Positions 51,401 through 58,939 of a DNA stretch of 64,000 bases are shown here, piece after piece; the stretch's first letter is position 1, and every line of letters starts with the position of its first letter. A program made the position numbers and the translations under genes. This DNA comes from Gnetum montanum (Eukaryota; Streptophyta; Gnetopsida; Gnetales; Gnetaceae). The stretch is taken from NCBI GenBank assembly GCA_015680685.1, contig MNCI01034145.1:78486-142485 (forward strand), in the 5' to 3' direction. The notes beneath the pieces were generated by a model. The model did not search any database. It was not told the origin of the DNA and was given only the letters and a program-made list of their open reading frames with translations.

Positions 51401-54400
51401 TGATGATGATTTACATTGGCCAATTGCTATCCGCAAAGATGTGAGAATGTGTACTAAACATCTTATATCTAAGTTTGTTTCATATAAGAGATTGTCACCA
51501 AATTTTTAGGCTTTTGTGGTTAACTTCAATAAAGTTAAGATTCCCACTGGTGTTAAGGAAGCATTTGAGTCGCCTAAGTGGAAGAAAGTAGTACTTGATG
51601 AGATCTATGCTCTTGAGAAGAATAACACTTGGGAAATTGCTAGTCTACCTGCCGGGAAAAGGACAGTTGGTTGCAAGTGGGTATTTACTGTTAAATACAA
51701 AGAAGATGGAAGCATTGACAGACACAAAGCTAGACTAGTTGCCAAAGGTTTTACTCAATCCTATGGGATTGATTATCAGGAAACCTTCGCCCCTATAGCA
51801 AAACTCAACACAGTTCAGGTTCTACTGTCTCTTGCTACAAACTTAGATTGGTCTCTTCACCAACTTGATGTCAAGAATGCGTTCTTGAATGGGGGCCTAG
51901 AGGAAGAGATCTATATGGACATCCCACCTAGATTTGAATTAGAATCTAACTCCCAACAAAGTATGCAAGCTCAAGAGGTCTTTGTATGGACTCAAACAAT
52001 CTCCAAGGGCATGGGTTGAGAGATTTACCAAGGTTGTAAAGAGGCATGATTACAATCAGTGTTAGTCAGATCATACCTTATTTGTCAAACACTCCTTAGC
52101 AGGTAAATTGACTATACTAATTTTGTATGTGAATGATATTATCGTAAAAGGGGATAATGAGGAAGAAATACAATGCCTAAAAGAAGTACTAGCTACAAAA
52201 TTTGAGATCAAGAACCTTGGAAATCTTTGATACTTTCTTGGAATGGAAGTAGCTTGGTCAAAAAGGGGAATCACCATTTCACAATGGAAGTACGTTCTTG
52301 ATCTCCTCAAAGAAATTGGTATGCTTGGCTCTAAACCTTCAAAAACCCCCATGGACTTAGTAACAAAGCTAAGAGTTTCCGAGAATGGTGCCCTTGTTGA
52401 GAAGGGAAGATATCAACACCTAGTTGGAAAACTAATATACTTATCTCACGCTGAGCCAGAAATTGGTTTTTTAGTTAGCGTTGTCAGTTAGTACATGAAC
52501 AATCCTAAAGAAGAACATATGGAAGCTGTCTACAGAATTTTTAGGTACTTAAAACTCATGCTTGGATAGGGATTATTTTTCAAGAAATCTTTAAAGAGGG
52601 ATGTTCAAATTTTCATCGATGTAGATTGGGCTGGTTCAATGACTGATCGAAGATCCAACTCTGGTTACTGCACTTATGTGTGGGGAAATCTAGTAACGTG
52701 GTGTAGTAAGAAGCAATCGGTTGTGTCAAGGAGCAGTGCAAAGGCAGAAAAGAGCCATGGCTCATGGAATGTGGCTTAGAAGACTACTCAAGGAGTTGAA
52801 GGTTTCCACCAAAGAACCAATGGAAATGTACTGCAACAACCAATCTGCCATCAGTATTGCAAAGAATCCAGTCCATCATGATAGGACCAAACACGTTGAG
52901 ATAGATTGCCACTTCATCAAAGAGAAAATTGAAGAAGGGATTATCAAGCTATCATACATGCCCATTAGTCAACAAATAGCTGATATTCTCACAAAGGCAC
53001 TTCCAAGGAAGAACTTTGAAGACTTTTGTTCCAAGCTTGGCATGTTAAACATCTACAGCCTAGCTTGAGAGGGAGTGTGGAATTCCTACGTTATTTACCT
53101 CCTAGGCTTTAGGGATTTAATTTCTTATTTTAGGATTTTGTTGTTTCCTTATTTGTTTAAGAGGTCATCACTGATTTTCTCAGCTGACTTTCTAGTACTT
53201 GCTGTATTTGTGATTTAGTCACTGAAAATAGTGGAGGGCCAGCTAGCAATCTCTCCCTATAAAATCATGTAATCGATTCATTGGAAGGCAGTGGACAATA
53301 TAATCTCCTCTCAATTTTCCTCTCAATTTTTTACAGAATTTTATAATTCAACATTACCCACTCAAATTGAACCCATAACTTAGAGCCACTAAATCAAGCG
53401 TCTTGCTGCTAGGCTAACACCTCATTGTGGTCCTATTAGAATGATATTGTTGCCATGCCAACAAAAAATCATTAATAGAATTAGCTGTAGGTGGTGACCT
53501 ATGAGTACTACACCTGAACTCATTCCAAATTTCCTAAATCAAGGGGCAATTAATAAAAAGATGATTAGCATATTTTCTTGTTGAAGAACATATGACAGAA
53601 CTTGGATCCTCCATGATATTCTTGGTGGCAATAGGCTTGGCTTCGTAACCCTAAGTCACAAGTTGATTTCAGTCGATAGCACTAAGTTATGGATTTATTT
53701 ATTTTTTATAAAAGGCAATCTGAAATTGGTCTGATAGATCCAAGTGGTTTGAGTGGATGTATATAAAATTTTAGTTTTAGTTTCAATATTCTTCTGTGCA
53801 AGATACTGATTAGTGGGTACTTTTTTAGAAAACATCTTTACTAGCAAAGAAATGAATATGGGTAGTGAAAATGGGATTTTGGATGTTCACCAGATATTGC
53901 ACTATTTACACATGGTGTAAAGTGGTATAAGCATTCTTTGTAGAGTATTTTGATCTATCACACCATTTCCATTGTTGATTATGCAAAGGAATATGTTGAC
54001 AAAACTAGTGTTTTATAGACTTAAGCCCTTTTCAAATTGAGAGGGATTAGAAATATTAGGAGTATTAATACAGTGAGAACCACCATTCTAGTCCTTTGTT
54101 TTTATCATTTGAACCCACGGGCTATTTGAAACACAAAGCTACTAAGCAATTTTCTTGAACAAAGCATAATTAATATCTTATATATGCTTGAAATTCCATC
54201 CACAACAGGACTACGTTTTACATATTGTATTTTAATTTAAAACATGAAGTGTTTTCTTCAAATTGTTGGCCCACAAATTTTTTTTTCTATCTTAGAAATT
54301 AGTCTTAGAACAATAAAAGCAAGAAAAATAATAGAGTCAAAGTCTGAAGAGTAGATCTCACCAACTATAACCAGCCATCCTATGATAATAGCTTAGTCTT

Positions 54401-57166
54401 CCACCCCACAATTCTATTATCAATCTTTTGAAGAAGTGGGTACCAAAGTTCCTTCTTTATATGACTTACAAAGATAGGAAGCCCCAAATACATAGAAGGT
54501 AGTGAGTCTACTTCACATCTTAATAAATCAATATATTATTTTTAAAGTTCTTGATTGACTCCAAAATTGAATGCATGACTTTTATTTAAATTGATTCTTA
54601 AACCAGACATTTGAAAACTTCAATAATGTTGATAAGTTTGTGTTATGTTATTTATAAAATTATTTCAAAATCTTAGTAGAGAGATTAAAATTTGTCATAA
54701 TATTAATCATTGGTGGTTGCCAGGCATGATTTATGAAAGGCAATAACATTTTAGATCAAATTATTCTTGTCCATGAAAGTTTTCATTCAGTTTCAAAATA
54801 ATATGCAGGTTTACATGGGTTTAAGCTTGATTTAAGCAAAGCTTATGATCATGGCTCATGGACATTTTTGGCTACTATATTACATAAAGTTGAATTTGGT
54901 AATCATTTGTGTTCAATGGTTAAAGATAGTTATACTATTGTGTCATTTTTAGTGTTTTTTAATGGGAAGTGCAAGCAAACTTTTACAGCAGCATTGGGTT
55001 TAGAAAAAGGAGATCCTATATAATCTTTTCTTTTTAATATGGTAGTTGATGCTTTAGGATACTTGGCTAAAGAGAAGGCTAAAATGGAGAGATTAAAGGA
55101 ATCACACCAGCATATGTTTTACTTGATCTTGCATATGTGCAGTTTATTTATGACACTATTATCTTTCTCGAAGCTGAAGAAAGATACATCCAGAATGTTA
55201 AAAGAGGTGTTGGATAATTTTTTCGAAATTTCAGATTAAAAATTCATTTTGAGAAAATAATTTTGTTTCCTTTTAATCTTTTAGAGATAAGAAAGAAAAA
55301 TGTTTCAAATGTATTAAATTATGAGTGAACTAGTCCTTTAAGCAAATATTTGAGCATACCTTGATTTCTAGGAAGAAATACATTAGAATTATGGACTTGG
55401 ATTCTAGAGAGAATGACTCAGAGATTAATTGGTTAGTGCGGAAAGCTTTCTTCCATGGGAGGAATGTTACTATTAACCTGTAGTTTGCAAGCTGTACTAG
55501 TATATTTAATGTCATGTCTTTGGATTCCAATGGAGAAGGTATTAAAAAAACTTGAAAAATTAGAATGTGGTTTCTTTTGGCAGGATTTGGAAAAAGATAA
55601 AAAATTATCAATTGGATTGGGATGAAGTTTGTCATTCATGGGAACATGGTGGACTTAAAAGATTACAATGAAGTGTTAGCTTAGTGGTAAGAGTCTAAGC
55701 ATGAGATATCCAGGTTATAGGTATGATTCCAATGGGTAAGGCTGGGTTAGGGACAAAAAAGTTTTGTAAAAGGAATTCTAAAATTGGTGTGGTCCAATAG
55801 ATCTAAGAGGCTCTCAGCGAAAGTAAGTAAAAATTTAGTTTTTGTTTACATTATTTGAGTGATGAAGACTAAATAATTGAACTACACACAAGATTTTTTA
55901 GAAGAACCATATATTATTGATGCTTTTGCAATATGAGTAGAACTTGAAAAAGTACTTACATCTCTAAAAAATTACTACATGGAGTCTCAAGAAGGTAGAA
56001 GGGAAAAAATGATTATAGGAAGATAAACATTCATGTAAAGTTGTTGAGGCTTATGATATTGACTGCACATATCAAGTAGATAAAGAAGTGAACCCAACGG
56101 TTGTTTACAGATAGATATCTAGTGTCTCTCTTGGAAGTTGGCGTGAGCTTGCAGCCAGCCTAGAAGAAAGTAGGTTTAATCCCTGAAGTTCACATTTTTT
56201 TGAATCGGCATGAAAAGGGAACATAATTTTGAAAGTTAAAAATCAGCATTTTATTATGCTAAAATCTTTACAGGATCTTGTCACAGCTTGGACTTTGATA
56301 GGTGGATTTGGCATATTAATAAAACTTGGAGCATTTTGCTAATACATGTGATTTTTCAAACCCAGAAGGTAAGAAATAGAAGAATTTTTTTAAGGGACAG
56401 AAATCAATCTAGATAGGGTATGCTGGCTAGGAGTAAAAGTTGAAAGAAAAATGTGATTAATATGATGGTGCTTTAATGCTTTAGTCTTTGAACGTTACAT
56501 GATTATAATTTTTATTTTGAAGTTAGGATTAGATTAGTACCTGGCTATGATATTTTTATTTATGAACTTTTTATTAGAAATTTGATTCTATTATTTGGTT
56601 GATCGTTAAGATCCCAAGAATAATCTCTTCATACTTTAAATCTTATTTTATTAATATAATTTTATTTTACTTATTATACGAACAACAAATCCCCAGCAGA
56701 CTTAAAAGCTGTACCAAAATTATAGGGTCTTAGTAGTTTTCCTGCTTTGATTCTTGGATTGCAAATATAATATGTTTTGTTTTATTCTTGGTTTCTGCAT
56801 ATTCTCAACTGCAGACTAATTTGAGTCATACAGCTATTATTATTTGAAAAAACTTCTCATCAGCAATATAAAGAGTTTACGTAACAGAAGCTGTGGAATT
56901 TATTGACTTGAACGTTAAATTTTCTATGATTCTGCAGTGTCCTTGGAGGAAGTTTGATTATTGCGGGTTTGTATACTGTGACATGGGCACGAAAAAGGGC
57001 AGAAAAACGTGCACTATCCATATGCCATGAATCACCCATGATGGATGCTGGGGATGATCGCACTTTTGATTCCTTTGTTGCAGATCCGTTGCTTAGAAGT
57101 GTTCACCAAAGAAGCTACATTTCATCTGGGCAAGGTCTTCCAGTTTCACGTTCTTGGACACAATGA
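24302..57166 (+). CDS. WAT1-related (EamA/DMT, UMAMIT family) membrane transporter, 7 exons
   Basis: Multi-pass transporter of the plant drug/metabolite family; known relatives move amino acids or auxin across plasma or vacuolar membranes, but the substrate here is unknown. Exons: 24302-24489, 33951-34013, 34111-34227, 34329-34614, 35654-35809, 35982-36133, 56938-57166. All introns are GT-AG and phases join exactly, giving 1191 nt and 396 residues, the usual family length. Exon 1 starts [12 protein letters not shown]; an in-frame TAG at 24290 bounds the start, and the second ATG at 24311 is an alternative because relatives often begin MAGEAWKAH. The first EamA repeat covers about residues 10-145 ([19 protein letters not shown]). 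The second covers about 200-345 ([21 protein letters not shown]). A polar C-terminal tail of about 50 residues follows [10 protein letters not shown]. From memory of the family it resembles the Arabidopsis At4g19185/At5g45370 group most. No frameshift or stop is seen, so the gene is probably functional despite 30 kb of transposon-filled intron. Confidence 0.95.
25010..25145 (-). repeat. tRNA-derived SINE-like sequence
   Basis: On the minus strand the stretch reads TGACTGGTTAAAAGCTCTC (A-box-like), then AGGTTCAAATCCGACTG (strong B box) about 30 bp later. It is not a functional tRNA because no acceptor pairing or anticodon arm could be folded by eye. Confidence 0.55.
26226..26392 (+). repeat. 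tRNA-derived SINE, family B, copy 1
   Basis: ACTTGGAGTGATGGTAAAGT (A-box region) is followed by TTGGGTTTGAGCTTGGGCAT (B-box region), then GAAAGAGGTTAAGCTTT and a CCTACCTTAGTGGGATGAGC tail. The same order of phrases occurs reversed at 45405-45578 and 46722-46882. Confidence 0.75.
28244..28424 (-). repeat. 3' LTR of the intron 1 copia relic
   Basis: A 181 bp sequence that shares with 33058-33247 the phrases AAGAAAGATCAT, ATGTGT.TCTTGCCTT and TCTCACAAAGCATG, and the end TCTACA on the minus strand. No purine tract precedes it, which is unusual for a 3' LTR. Confidence 0.7.
30645..31090 (+). pseudogene. RTE-like LINE 3' end, copy 1
   Basis: It parallels 43731-44190: a relic of the [12 protein letters not shown]-type segment opens it, and it ends with a GAACTCATGTAACC..CCTATATTGTTGGGACAAGGCTAGG phrase and a GATGATAATGATGATG tail. 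It lies inside, and opposite to, the copia relic, with about 50 codons of copia integrase-to-linker sequence missing at the junction. It is truncated at its 5' end like most LINE copies. Confidence 0.75.
33058..33247 (-). repeat. 5' LTR of the intron 1 copia relic
   Basis: A 190 bp LTR starting TGTTAGACATT on the minus strand. Directly outside it, on the minus strand, is CCTCAAGGGGG, a typical copia polypurine tract, which normally precedes a 3' LTR. A 36 bp unit ending GAATTTCTAC is duplicated at its inner end (about 33020-33075). Confidence 0.7.
33248..33950 (+). other. Intron 1, right end
   Basis: The first 130 bp may be the 3' end of a second copy of the copia element (see finding). The remainder is AT-rich host intron ending in acceptor AAATGCAG before exon 2. 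A T-rich branch-site region is not distinctive. Confidence 0.5.
36134..36825 (+). other. Intron 6, left end
   Basis: It starts with donor GTTTGA after the split codon in exon 6. It is AT-rich with no element recognised. The donor is weaker than those of introns 1 to 5, but the join to the exon at 56938 restores the LGSVLGGS segment expected in the family. Confidence 0.6.
36826..37090 (+). pseudogene. RTE-like LINE 3' end, diverged copy
   Basis: The frame reads [11 protein letters not shown], then NKSKW..KTHIADL and ends GATAAGGCATGACAATGACAAC. This follows the family order of Pro-Lys-rich segment, KW..THxADP, and a GG.AAGGC tail with AC/AT triplets. It is more diverged than the other three copies. 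Confidence 0.5.
37091..38700. other. Intron 6 stretch with weak tRNA-like pieces
   Basis: Two possible SINE heads occur: minus strand at about 37265-37345 (TGGTTAAATGCT then ACAGGTTCAATTC) and plus strand at about 37680-37760 (TTAGCTCATGG then TAGTTTGAGTC). Neither has a second copy in the window. Otherwise nothing was recognised. Confidence 0.3.
38700..40025 (+). repeat. Probable LTR retrotransposon end or solo LTR
   Basis: TGGTATCAAGCC at about 38834 resembles the Met-tRNA primer site and follows a CACA end, so an LTR may stop at 38832. Further on, 39240-40000 has its own LTR-like order: the GACATCTT hairpin array, repeated GAGCTTGGCTCC phrases (about 39713 and 39792), then an AATAAAAGGGAGAATATTCT polyadenylation-type region (about 39844) and a T-rich end. 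Boundaries are not proven by a repeat pair. Confidence 0.45.
39326..39500. repeat. Array of GACATCTT / AAGATGTC hairpins
   Basis: Three perfect 8 bp inverted pairs each have a 10 nt loop: 39326-39333 with 39344-39351, 39366-39373 with 39384-39391, and 39419-39426 with 39437-39444. Single copies follow at 39474 and 39493. The first two hairpins are exactly 40 bp apart and the third is 53 bp further. The layout matches 3741-3766. The likely role is a repeated protein-binding site in the U3 of an LTR, or an RNA hairpin series; which one cannot be told from sequence. Confidence 0.85.
40026..42694. other. Intron 6 stretch without recognised element
   Basis: AT-rich throughout. The only structure noted is a 42 bp tandem duplication at 41701-41785, in which TGCAATCAATCATAAGGAAA and AGTCAAATTGAAGG occur twice. 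No coding motif on either strand. Confidence 0.5.
42695..42965 (-). pseudogene. RTE-like LINE 3' end, reversed copy
   Basis: The reverse complement matches 43938-44190 closely: AGATGGTTTGGGCATCTGCA, ATAAGCCTATAACCAAAGG, GAAAAAATGATCGAAGAT and GGAACTCATGTAGCCGACC, ending in GATGATGATGATGA. It is a 5'-truncated copy of the last 270 bp of the LINE. Confidence 0.85.
43285..44190 (+). pseudogene. RTE-like LINE reverse transcriptase C-terminal half
   Basis: Reverse transcriptase of a plant RTE/L1-type LINE, reading [15 protein letters not shown], then [14 protein letters not shown] and the catalytic CMLFVDD at 43389-43406 (usually FADD). The thumb and C-terminal domain follow ([46 protein letters not shown]). 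It ends THAANLILL with a GATGATGATGATGG tail. In-frame stops and one frame change make it a relic, but it is the best kept LINE of its family here. Only the 3' 0.9 kb is present. Confidence 0.88.
44191..45404. other. Intron 6 stretch with a (GA)n microsatellite
   Basis: No coding signal. Position 45373-45404 is an uninterrupted (GA)n run of about fourteen units that adjoins the 3' side of the reversed SINE at 45405, so it may have grown from that SINE's tail. Confidence 0.6.
45405..45578 (-). repeat. tRNA-derived SINE, family B, copy 2
   Basis: The reverse complement reads CACTTGGAGTGAT, GTGCTTATTTCTCAAGT, GAGTTCGAGCATGGGTA and GAAAGAGGTTAAGCTTTCAC in the same order as at 26226. Its B box (GAGTTCGAGCA) keeps the TTCGA core. 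Confidence 0.75.
45579..46721. other. Intron 6 stretch with a 161 bp tandem duplication
   Basis: Two copies at about 45945-46107 and 46106-46269 share GGTCATGAATGA, CAACACCCAA, TCTCCATTAA, ACCATTAATATGAA or its variant, ATGCATATTAAAAAT and AAAAAGTAACAT. The period is about 161 bp. Outside it I see nothing. Confidence 0.65.
46722..46882 (-). repeat. tRNA-derived SINE, family B, copy 3
   Basis: The reverse complement reads CATTTGGAGTGATGGTAAGG, TTTCTCAAGTCAAAGACC, TGGGTTCAAACATGGGCAT, then AGCTTAGGTTTTCACTCATC and CATAGTGAGATGAGCACT. It aligns with 26226-26392 along its length. Confidence 0.8.
48385..48569 (+). repeat. 5' LTR of the copia element (internally deleted)
   Basis: 185 bp from TGTGGAATTC to TTTTTTACA. 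It matches the 3' LTR but lacks about 65 bp present there between GGATTTTG and TATTTGTGATTTAG. About ten to twelve substitutions are seen over the shared part. Confidence 0.95.
48570..48582 (+). other. Primer binding site of the copia element
   Basis: TGGTATTAGAGCC directly follows the LTR. It differs from the initiator-Met tRNA consensus TGGTATCAGAGCC at one base. Confidence 0.92.
48622..49480 (+). pseudogene. Copia gag remnant
   Basis: Capsid-like gag. It starts [13 protein letters not shown] with a stop at codon 15. The frame continues with [19 protein letters not shown] (the conserved L.G.NY..W opening), a [16 protein letters not shown]-like segment and [15 protein letters not shown] nucleocapsid zinc knuckle of C-x2-C-x4-H-x4-C spacing lies at about 49358-49400 (CDNCCKNGH) with an in-frame TGA inside it. 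Several stops and shifts are present. Confidence 0.85.
49518..50186 (+). pseudogene. Copia protease and gag-pre-integrase domain
   Basis: A 222-codon open stretch. [18 protein letters not shown] at about 49662 is the retrotransposon protease active site, normally D-S/T-G-A-S-x-H, with Ser to Phe changes at two places, so it should be inactive. [11 protein letters not shown] near the end (about 50118) is the gag-pre-integrase motif that holds the zinc-binding histidines of integrase. It is the longest frame left in gag-pol apart from reverse transcriptase. Confidence 0.88.
50187..51060 (+). pseudogene. Copia integrase remnant
   Basis: In shifting frames: HCEAC (zinc-binding cysteines, about 50210), FISFIDDHT (first catalytic Asp, about 50350), [10 protein letters not shown] (second Asp, about 50477) and TPQQNGIVE (Glu, about 50575). 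The downstream linker follows: [36 protein letters not shown]. All three catalytic acids remain but stops separate them. Confidence 0.85.
51516..52495 (+). pseudogene. Copia reverse transcriptase (RVT_2), inactivated
   Basis: A well kept polymerase. The open part 51516-52019 has [55 protein letters not shown] and [10 protein letters not shown]. After a frameshift near 51970 it reads [12 protein letters not shown]-like sequence. The catalytic YVDD is YVND at about 52126-52137, a single G to A change. The thumb ([38 protein letters not shown]) follows with two stops. Loss of the second catalytic Asp alone would abolish activity. Confidence 0.9.
52496..53068 (+). pseudogene. Copia RNase H remnant
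   Basis: [20 protein letters not shown] (about 52620) and [20 protein letters not shown] (about 52690) are the copia RNase H signature, with the usual SSTEAE changed to SSAKAE. A frameshift follows, then [36 protein letters not shown] and [12 protein letters not shown] to the natural end NIYSLA and TGA at 53066. The stop lies just before the purine tract, so the gag-pol end is intact. Confidence 0.9.
53076..53335 (+). repeat. 3' LTR of the copia element
   Basis: 260 bp from TGTGGAATTCC to TTTTTTACA, longer than the 5' LTR. It contains the 65 bp absent there, and a small duplication of CCTCTCAATTTT near the end. Confidence 0.95.
53345..53435 (-). repeat. tRNA-derived SINE, family A, copy 2 (reversed)
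   Basis: The reverse complement reads AATGAGGTGTTAGCCTAGCA, AAGACGCTTGA and TATGGGTTCAATTTGAG, matching the head at 23221. It sits at the 3' part of the minus-strand LINE, a few bases from the copia insertion site. Confidence 0.65.
53625..53795 (+). repeat. tRNA-derived SINE, family A, copy 3
   Basis: GGCTTGGCTTCGTAACCCTA and CACAAGTTGATTTCAGTC match the A1 order of CTTGGTAACCCTA and GGTTTGATTC. The tail (CTGAAATTGGTCTGATAGAT, TATAAAATTTTAGTTTTAGT) matches that of copy 4. It interrupts the minus-strand LINE coding sequence. Confidence 0.6.
55668..55862 (+). repeat. tRNA-derived SINE, family A, copy 4
   Basis: The most complete member: AATGAAGTGTTAGCTTAGTG, GTAAGAGTCTAAGCATG (A-box part), GGTATGATTCCAATGGG (B box), then GGCTGGGTTAGGGAC, CTAAAATTGGTGTGGTCCAA and a TAGTTTTTGTTT end. 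About 195 bp. Confidence 0.75.
55863..56937 (+). other. Intron 6, right end
   Basis: A short TACATGGAGTCTCAAGAAGG..GAAAAAATGATTATAGG phrase and AGTTGGCGTGAGCTTGCAGCC near 56140 were noted but match no known element. The rest is AT-rich host intron, ending in acceptor ATTCTGCAG before the last exon. Confidence 0.5.
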
Positions 57167-58935
57167 TAAAAATTCTAATCCTTTTTTATCCCCATCAGGC
57201 TACCAAGAATGAGTTTGCTATATATAAAAACCCTTTTAAGGGTGACGTAAATGACTCATTTATTTCTCTTTTTAAATGTGCTTTAGGTGTTTGAGAATTT
57301 GGTTCCGTCACGGTTAAGGTAGGATCATGTACTAGGTTCAAGGATGTGTAAGATGGAGCTATAGTGCCTATTTGTGCACAAGGTGAGTTTTTTCATATCT
57401 TATCTAAATTTAGATACATGCAGAACTTTACTTTGGAAGCTCAGACTGTTCAGTATTTTTTTGGTAACCGGATCCTGGCTGTTTAGTGTTGGGATTTGGT
57501 TTCTATAATGTTCAATATATTGGAGAAAAAAAATACTACTGTTCATTGTGTGAACATGCTAATATGTCCACCACTTAAAAATAGTATGCTATAAGACTTT
57601 CATCGTTGAGAGTCATTTACAGTGCAAGAATTAGAAGATTAGCAAGGGTGAGATATGACTCTTGTGTTGTACCTGAACTGCCTTTTTTCATGGGAATTTA
57701 AAAAACTTTCCAAGAATGTTGTTCGTACCCTTTTCCAGAAAGTAACCTTTCCAGGAGCCGGGAAATAAAATAGCACGTTTTCCTTAAATAAAAAGACCTT
57801 TCCAAGAGCCGGGAAATAAAATAGCACGTTTTCCTTAAATAGTAAGAAATGAATCAAGGTAGAGTATGTTAAGTTGCATAGTAGTCTTATAATACATGGC
57901 ATGTTAATTTGTTTCCTTGAAGTTTGTATATTGATGTTTTAGGGTAGCGTTTCTAATAGAAGACTGCATTTTAACTAGTGTAATTGATATAATTTTAAAA
58001 ATTTAGGTTGTGATTCAAGACTACGAATGCTGGTTGTTTGATAGGTCAATGTTATGAGTGCTAAAAGAACATTTTCAAGAAGCTTGCAAATTGTTTTTCA
58101 TTTTCCTCATGTAGAAGATTGAAATCATTAGTAGCATATCTAGATTTAAATGAAAACTTTGACTATTTATTTTTTGTTTGTTTTAAAGTGAACATTTTTA
58201 ACTAATAGTAAAAAGGTCTTTGATTTTTTAAAAATCTTTTTGAGCATATTTAAGTGATATTTTAACATGATACATAAAAATAGATTAATCATTTTAAAAT
58301 ACAAAGTGATTTTTACCCAAGGAAAAAAAAACCATTGTAATCTTTTACAATTCAAAGACTTGGGCATGTTTTATTTACGTGAAGATTGCTTCCTATTTTA
58401 CTAAAAGTTTGAGAATTTCTTTTCTTCCAAAGCTTAATGATTATATGTGTCAATAACGTTCTCTAAATTTTATTAATGTCTTCACGAAGTTAGTCTTGAT
58501 GGAGTGTTTTAAGTGTGCATGTTGTAGGAAATACAAGAACAAAGTGCACTTATGTGATCCCAAATGTGGTTATAGCATAGTGATTGTGGCCAATAGGTCA
58601 ACCATAAATTATGCAAAATAGCTTGATTTTGTAACGTTAAATTATATTATGTGACTGCATAACACTAAATCATATTTCATCTCTAATTTTTTAGTAGGGC
58701 AATAATATAACACTAAATAATATTTCCCAAATTTTTAATCTTATTTTATACTTAATTTTTTCAATCCATTCAATTTTTTGGAAAGGATATTTATATAATA
58801 AACATATATTATAAATATAGAGCTATACAAGTGTTGGTGCTTATAAGCGTAAAATGCTTAACCTATGAATTCTCATATAGACTCTAACAAAAAAGAATAT
58901 TAGTTATTTGGTGTGAATGTTCTTTCATGTTGAAG
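57167..58935. other. 3' untranslated and intergenic region downstream of the WAT1-related gene
   Basis: It contains a 51 bp tandem duplication (57745-57841): two copies of CCTTTCCA(G/A)GAGCCGGGAAA followed by TAAAATAGCACGTTTTCC. AATAAAA occurs in each copy and might serve as a poly-A signal, but it lies about 600 bp past the stop. Nothing else was recognised. Confidence 0.5.
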
Positions 58936-58939
58936 AATA

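Larger units (their letters stand above)
48385..53335 (+). mobile_element. Ty1/copia LTR retrotransposon, full length but inactive
   Basis: A 4951 bp element with LTRs at 48385-48569 and 53076-53335 and a perfect GAATT target duplication (48380-48384 and 53336-53340). A primer binding site (48570-48582) and a purine tract (TTGAGAGGGAG, 53065-53075) sit in the right places. Gene order gag, protease, integrase, reverse transcriptase, RNase H defines copia. Each gene carries stops or frameshifts, and catalytic residues in protease and reverse transcriptase are changed, so it cannot move itself. It is the innermost layer of the nested insertion in intron 6. Confidence 0.95.
47993..54631 (-). mobile_element. 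L1-type LINE, minus strand, inserted into the plus-strand LINE
   Basis: 5'-truncated LINE 3' end, read from 54631 down to 53336 and then 48384 to 47993 once the copia element is removed. It reads [20 protein letters not shown] (about 54590), then [20 protein letters not shown] (about 54470) and [12 protein letters not shown]. After a SINE it continues with the zinc-binding end [18 protein letters not shown] (about 53520), and after the copia element with LFIWFVIWQ and a NFRVFQQRS-like segment (about 48240). Seven T on the plus strand at 47993-47999 are its poly-A. It is flanked by ATAAGTTTGTATACTGTT (47977-47994) and ATAAGTTTGTGTTATGTT (54632-54649), an 18 bp target duplication with three differences. 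Confidence 0.8.
47160..55670 (+). mobile_element. L1-type LINE, plus strand, split by later insertions
   Basis: Pieces 47160-47992 and about 54632-55670 belong to one LINE open reading frame 2. The left piece has the endonuclease-to-polymerase linker ([20 protein letters not shown] at about 47535), [11 protein letters not shown] (about 47850) and [10 protein letters not shown] (about 47967-47995). The right piece resumes with [15 protein letters not shown], the [18 protein letters not shown] segment (about 54735), [10 protein letters not shown] and LGLEKGDPI (about 54995). The catalytic FADD is replaced by FIYD at about 55140. It then covers the thumb (LKIHFEK) and a decayed zinc-binding end to 55670. 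Joining the pieces at 47994/54649 restores the usual [15 protein letters not shown] order, showing that 47993-54631 arrived later. The element is dead and 5'-truncated. Confidence 0.85.

Noticed and set aside
53336-55670. Twin-priming inversion of one LINE as the explanation for opposite-strand LINE pieces
   Set aside because: Both pieces contain the same thumb and zinc-binding segments, so they are two copies, and the minus piece has its own poly-A and target duplication.
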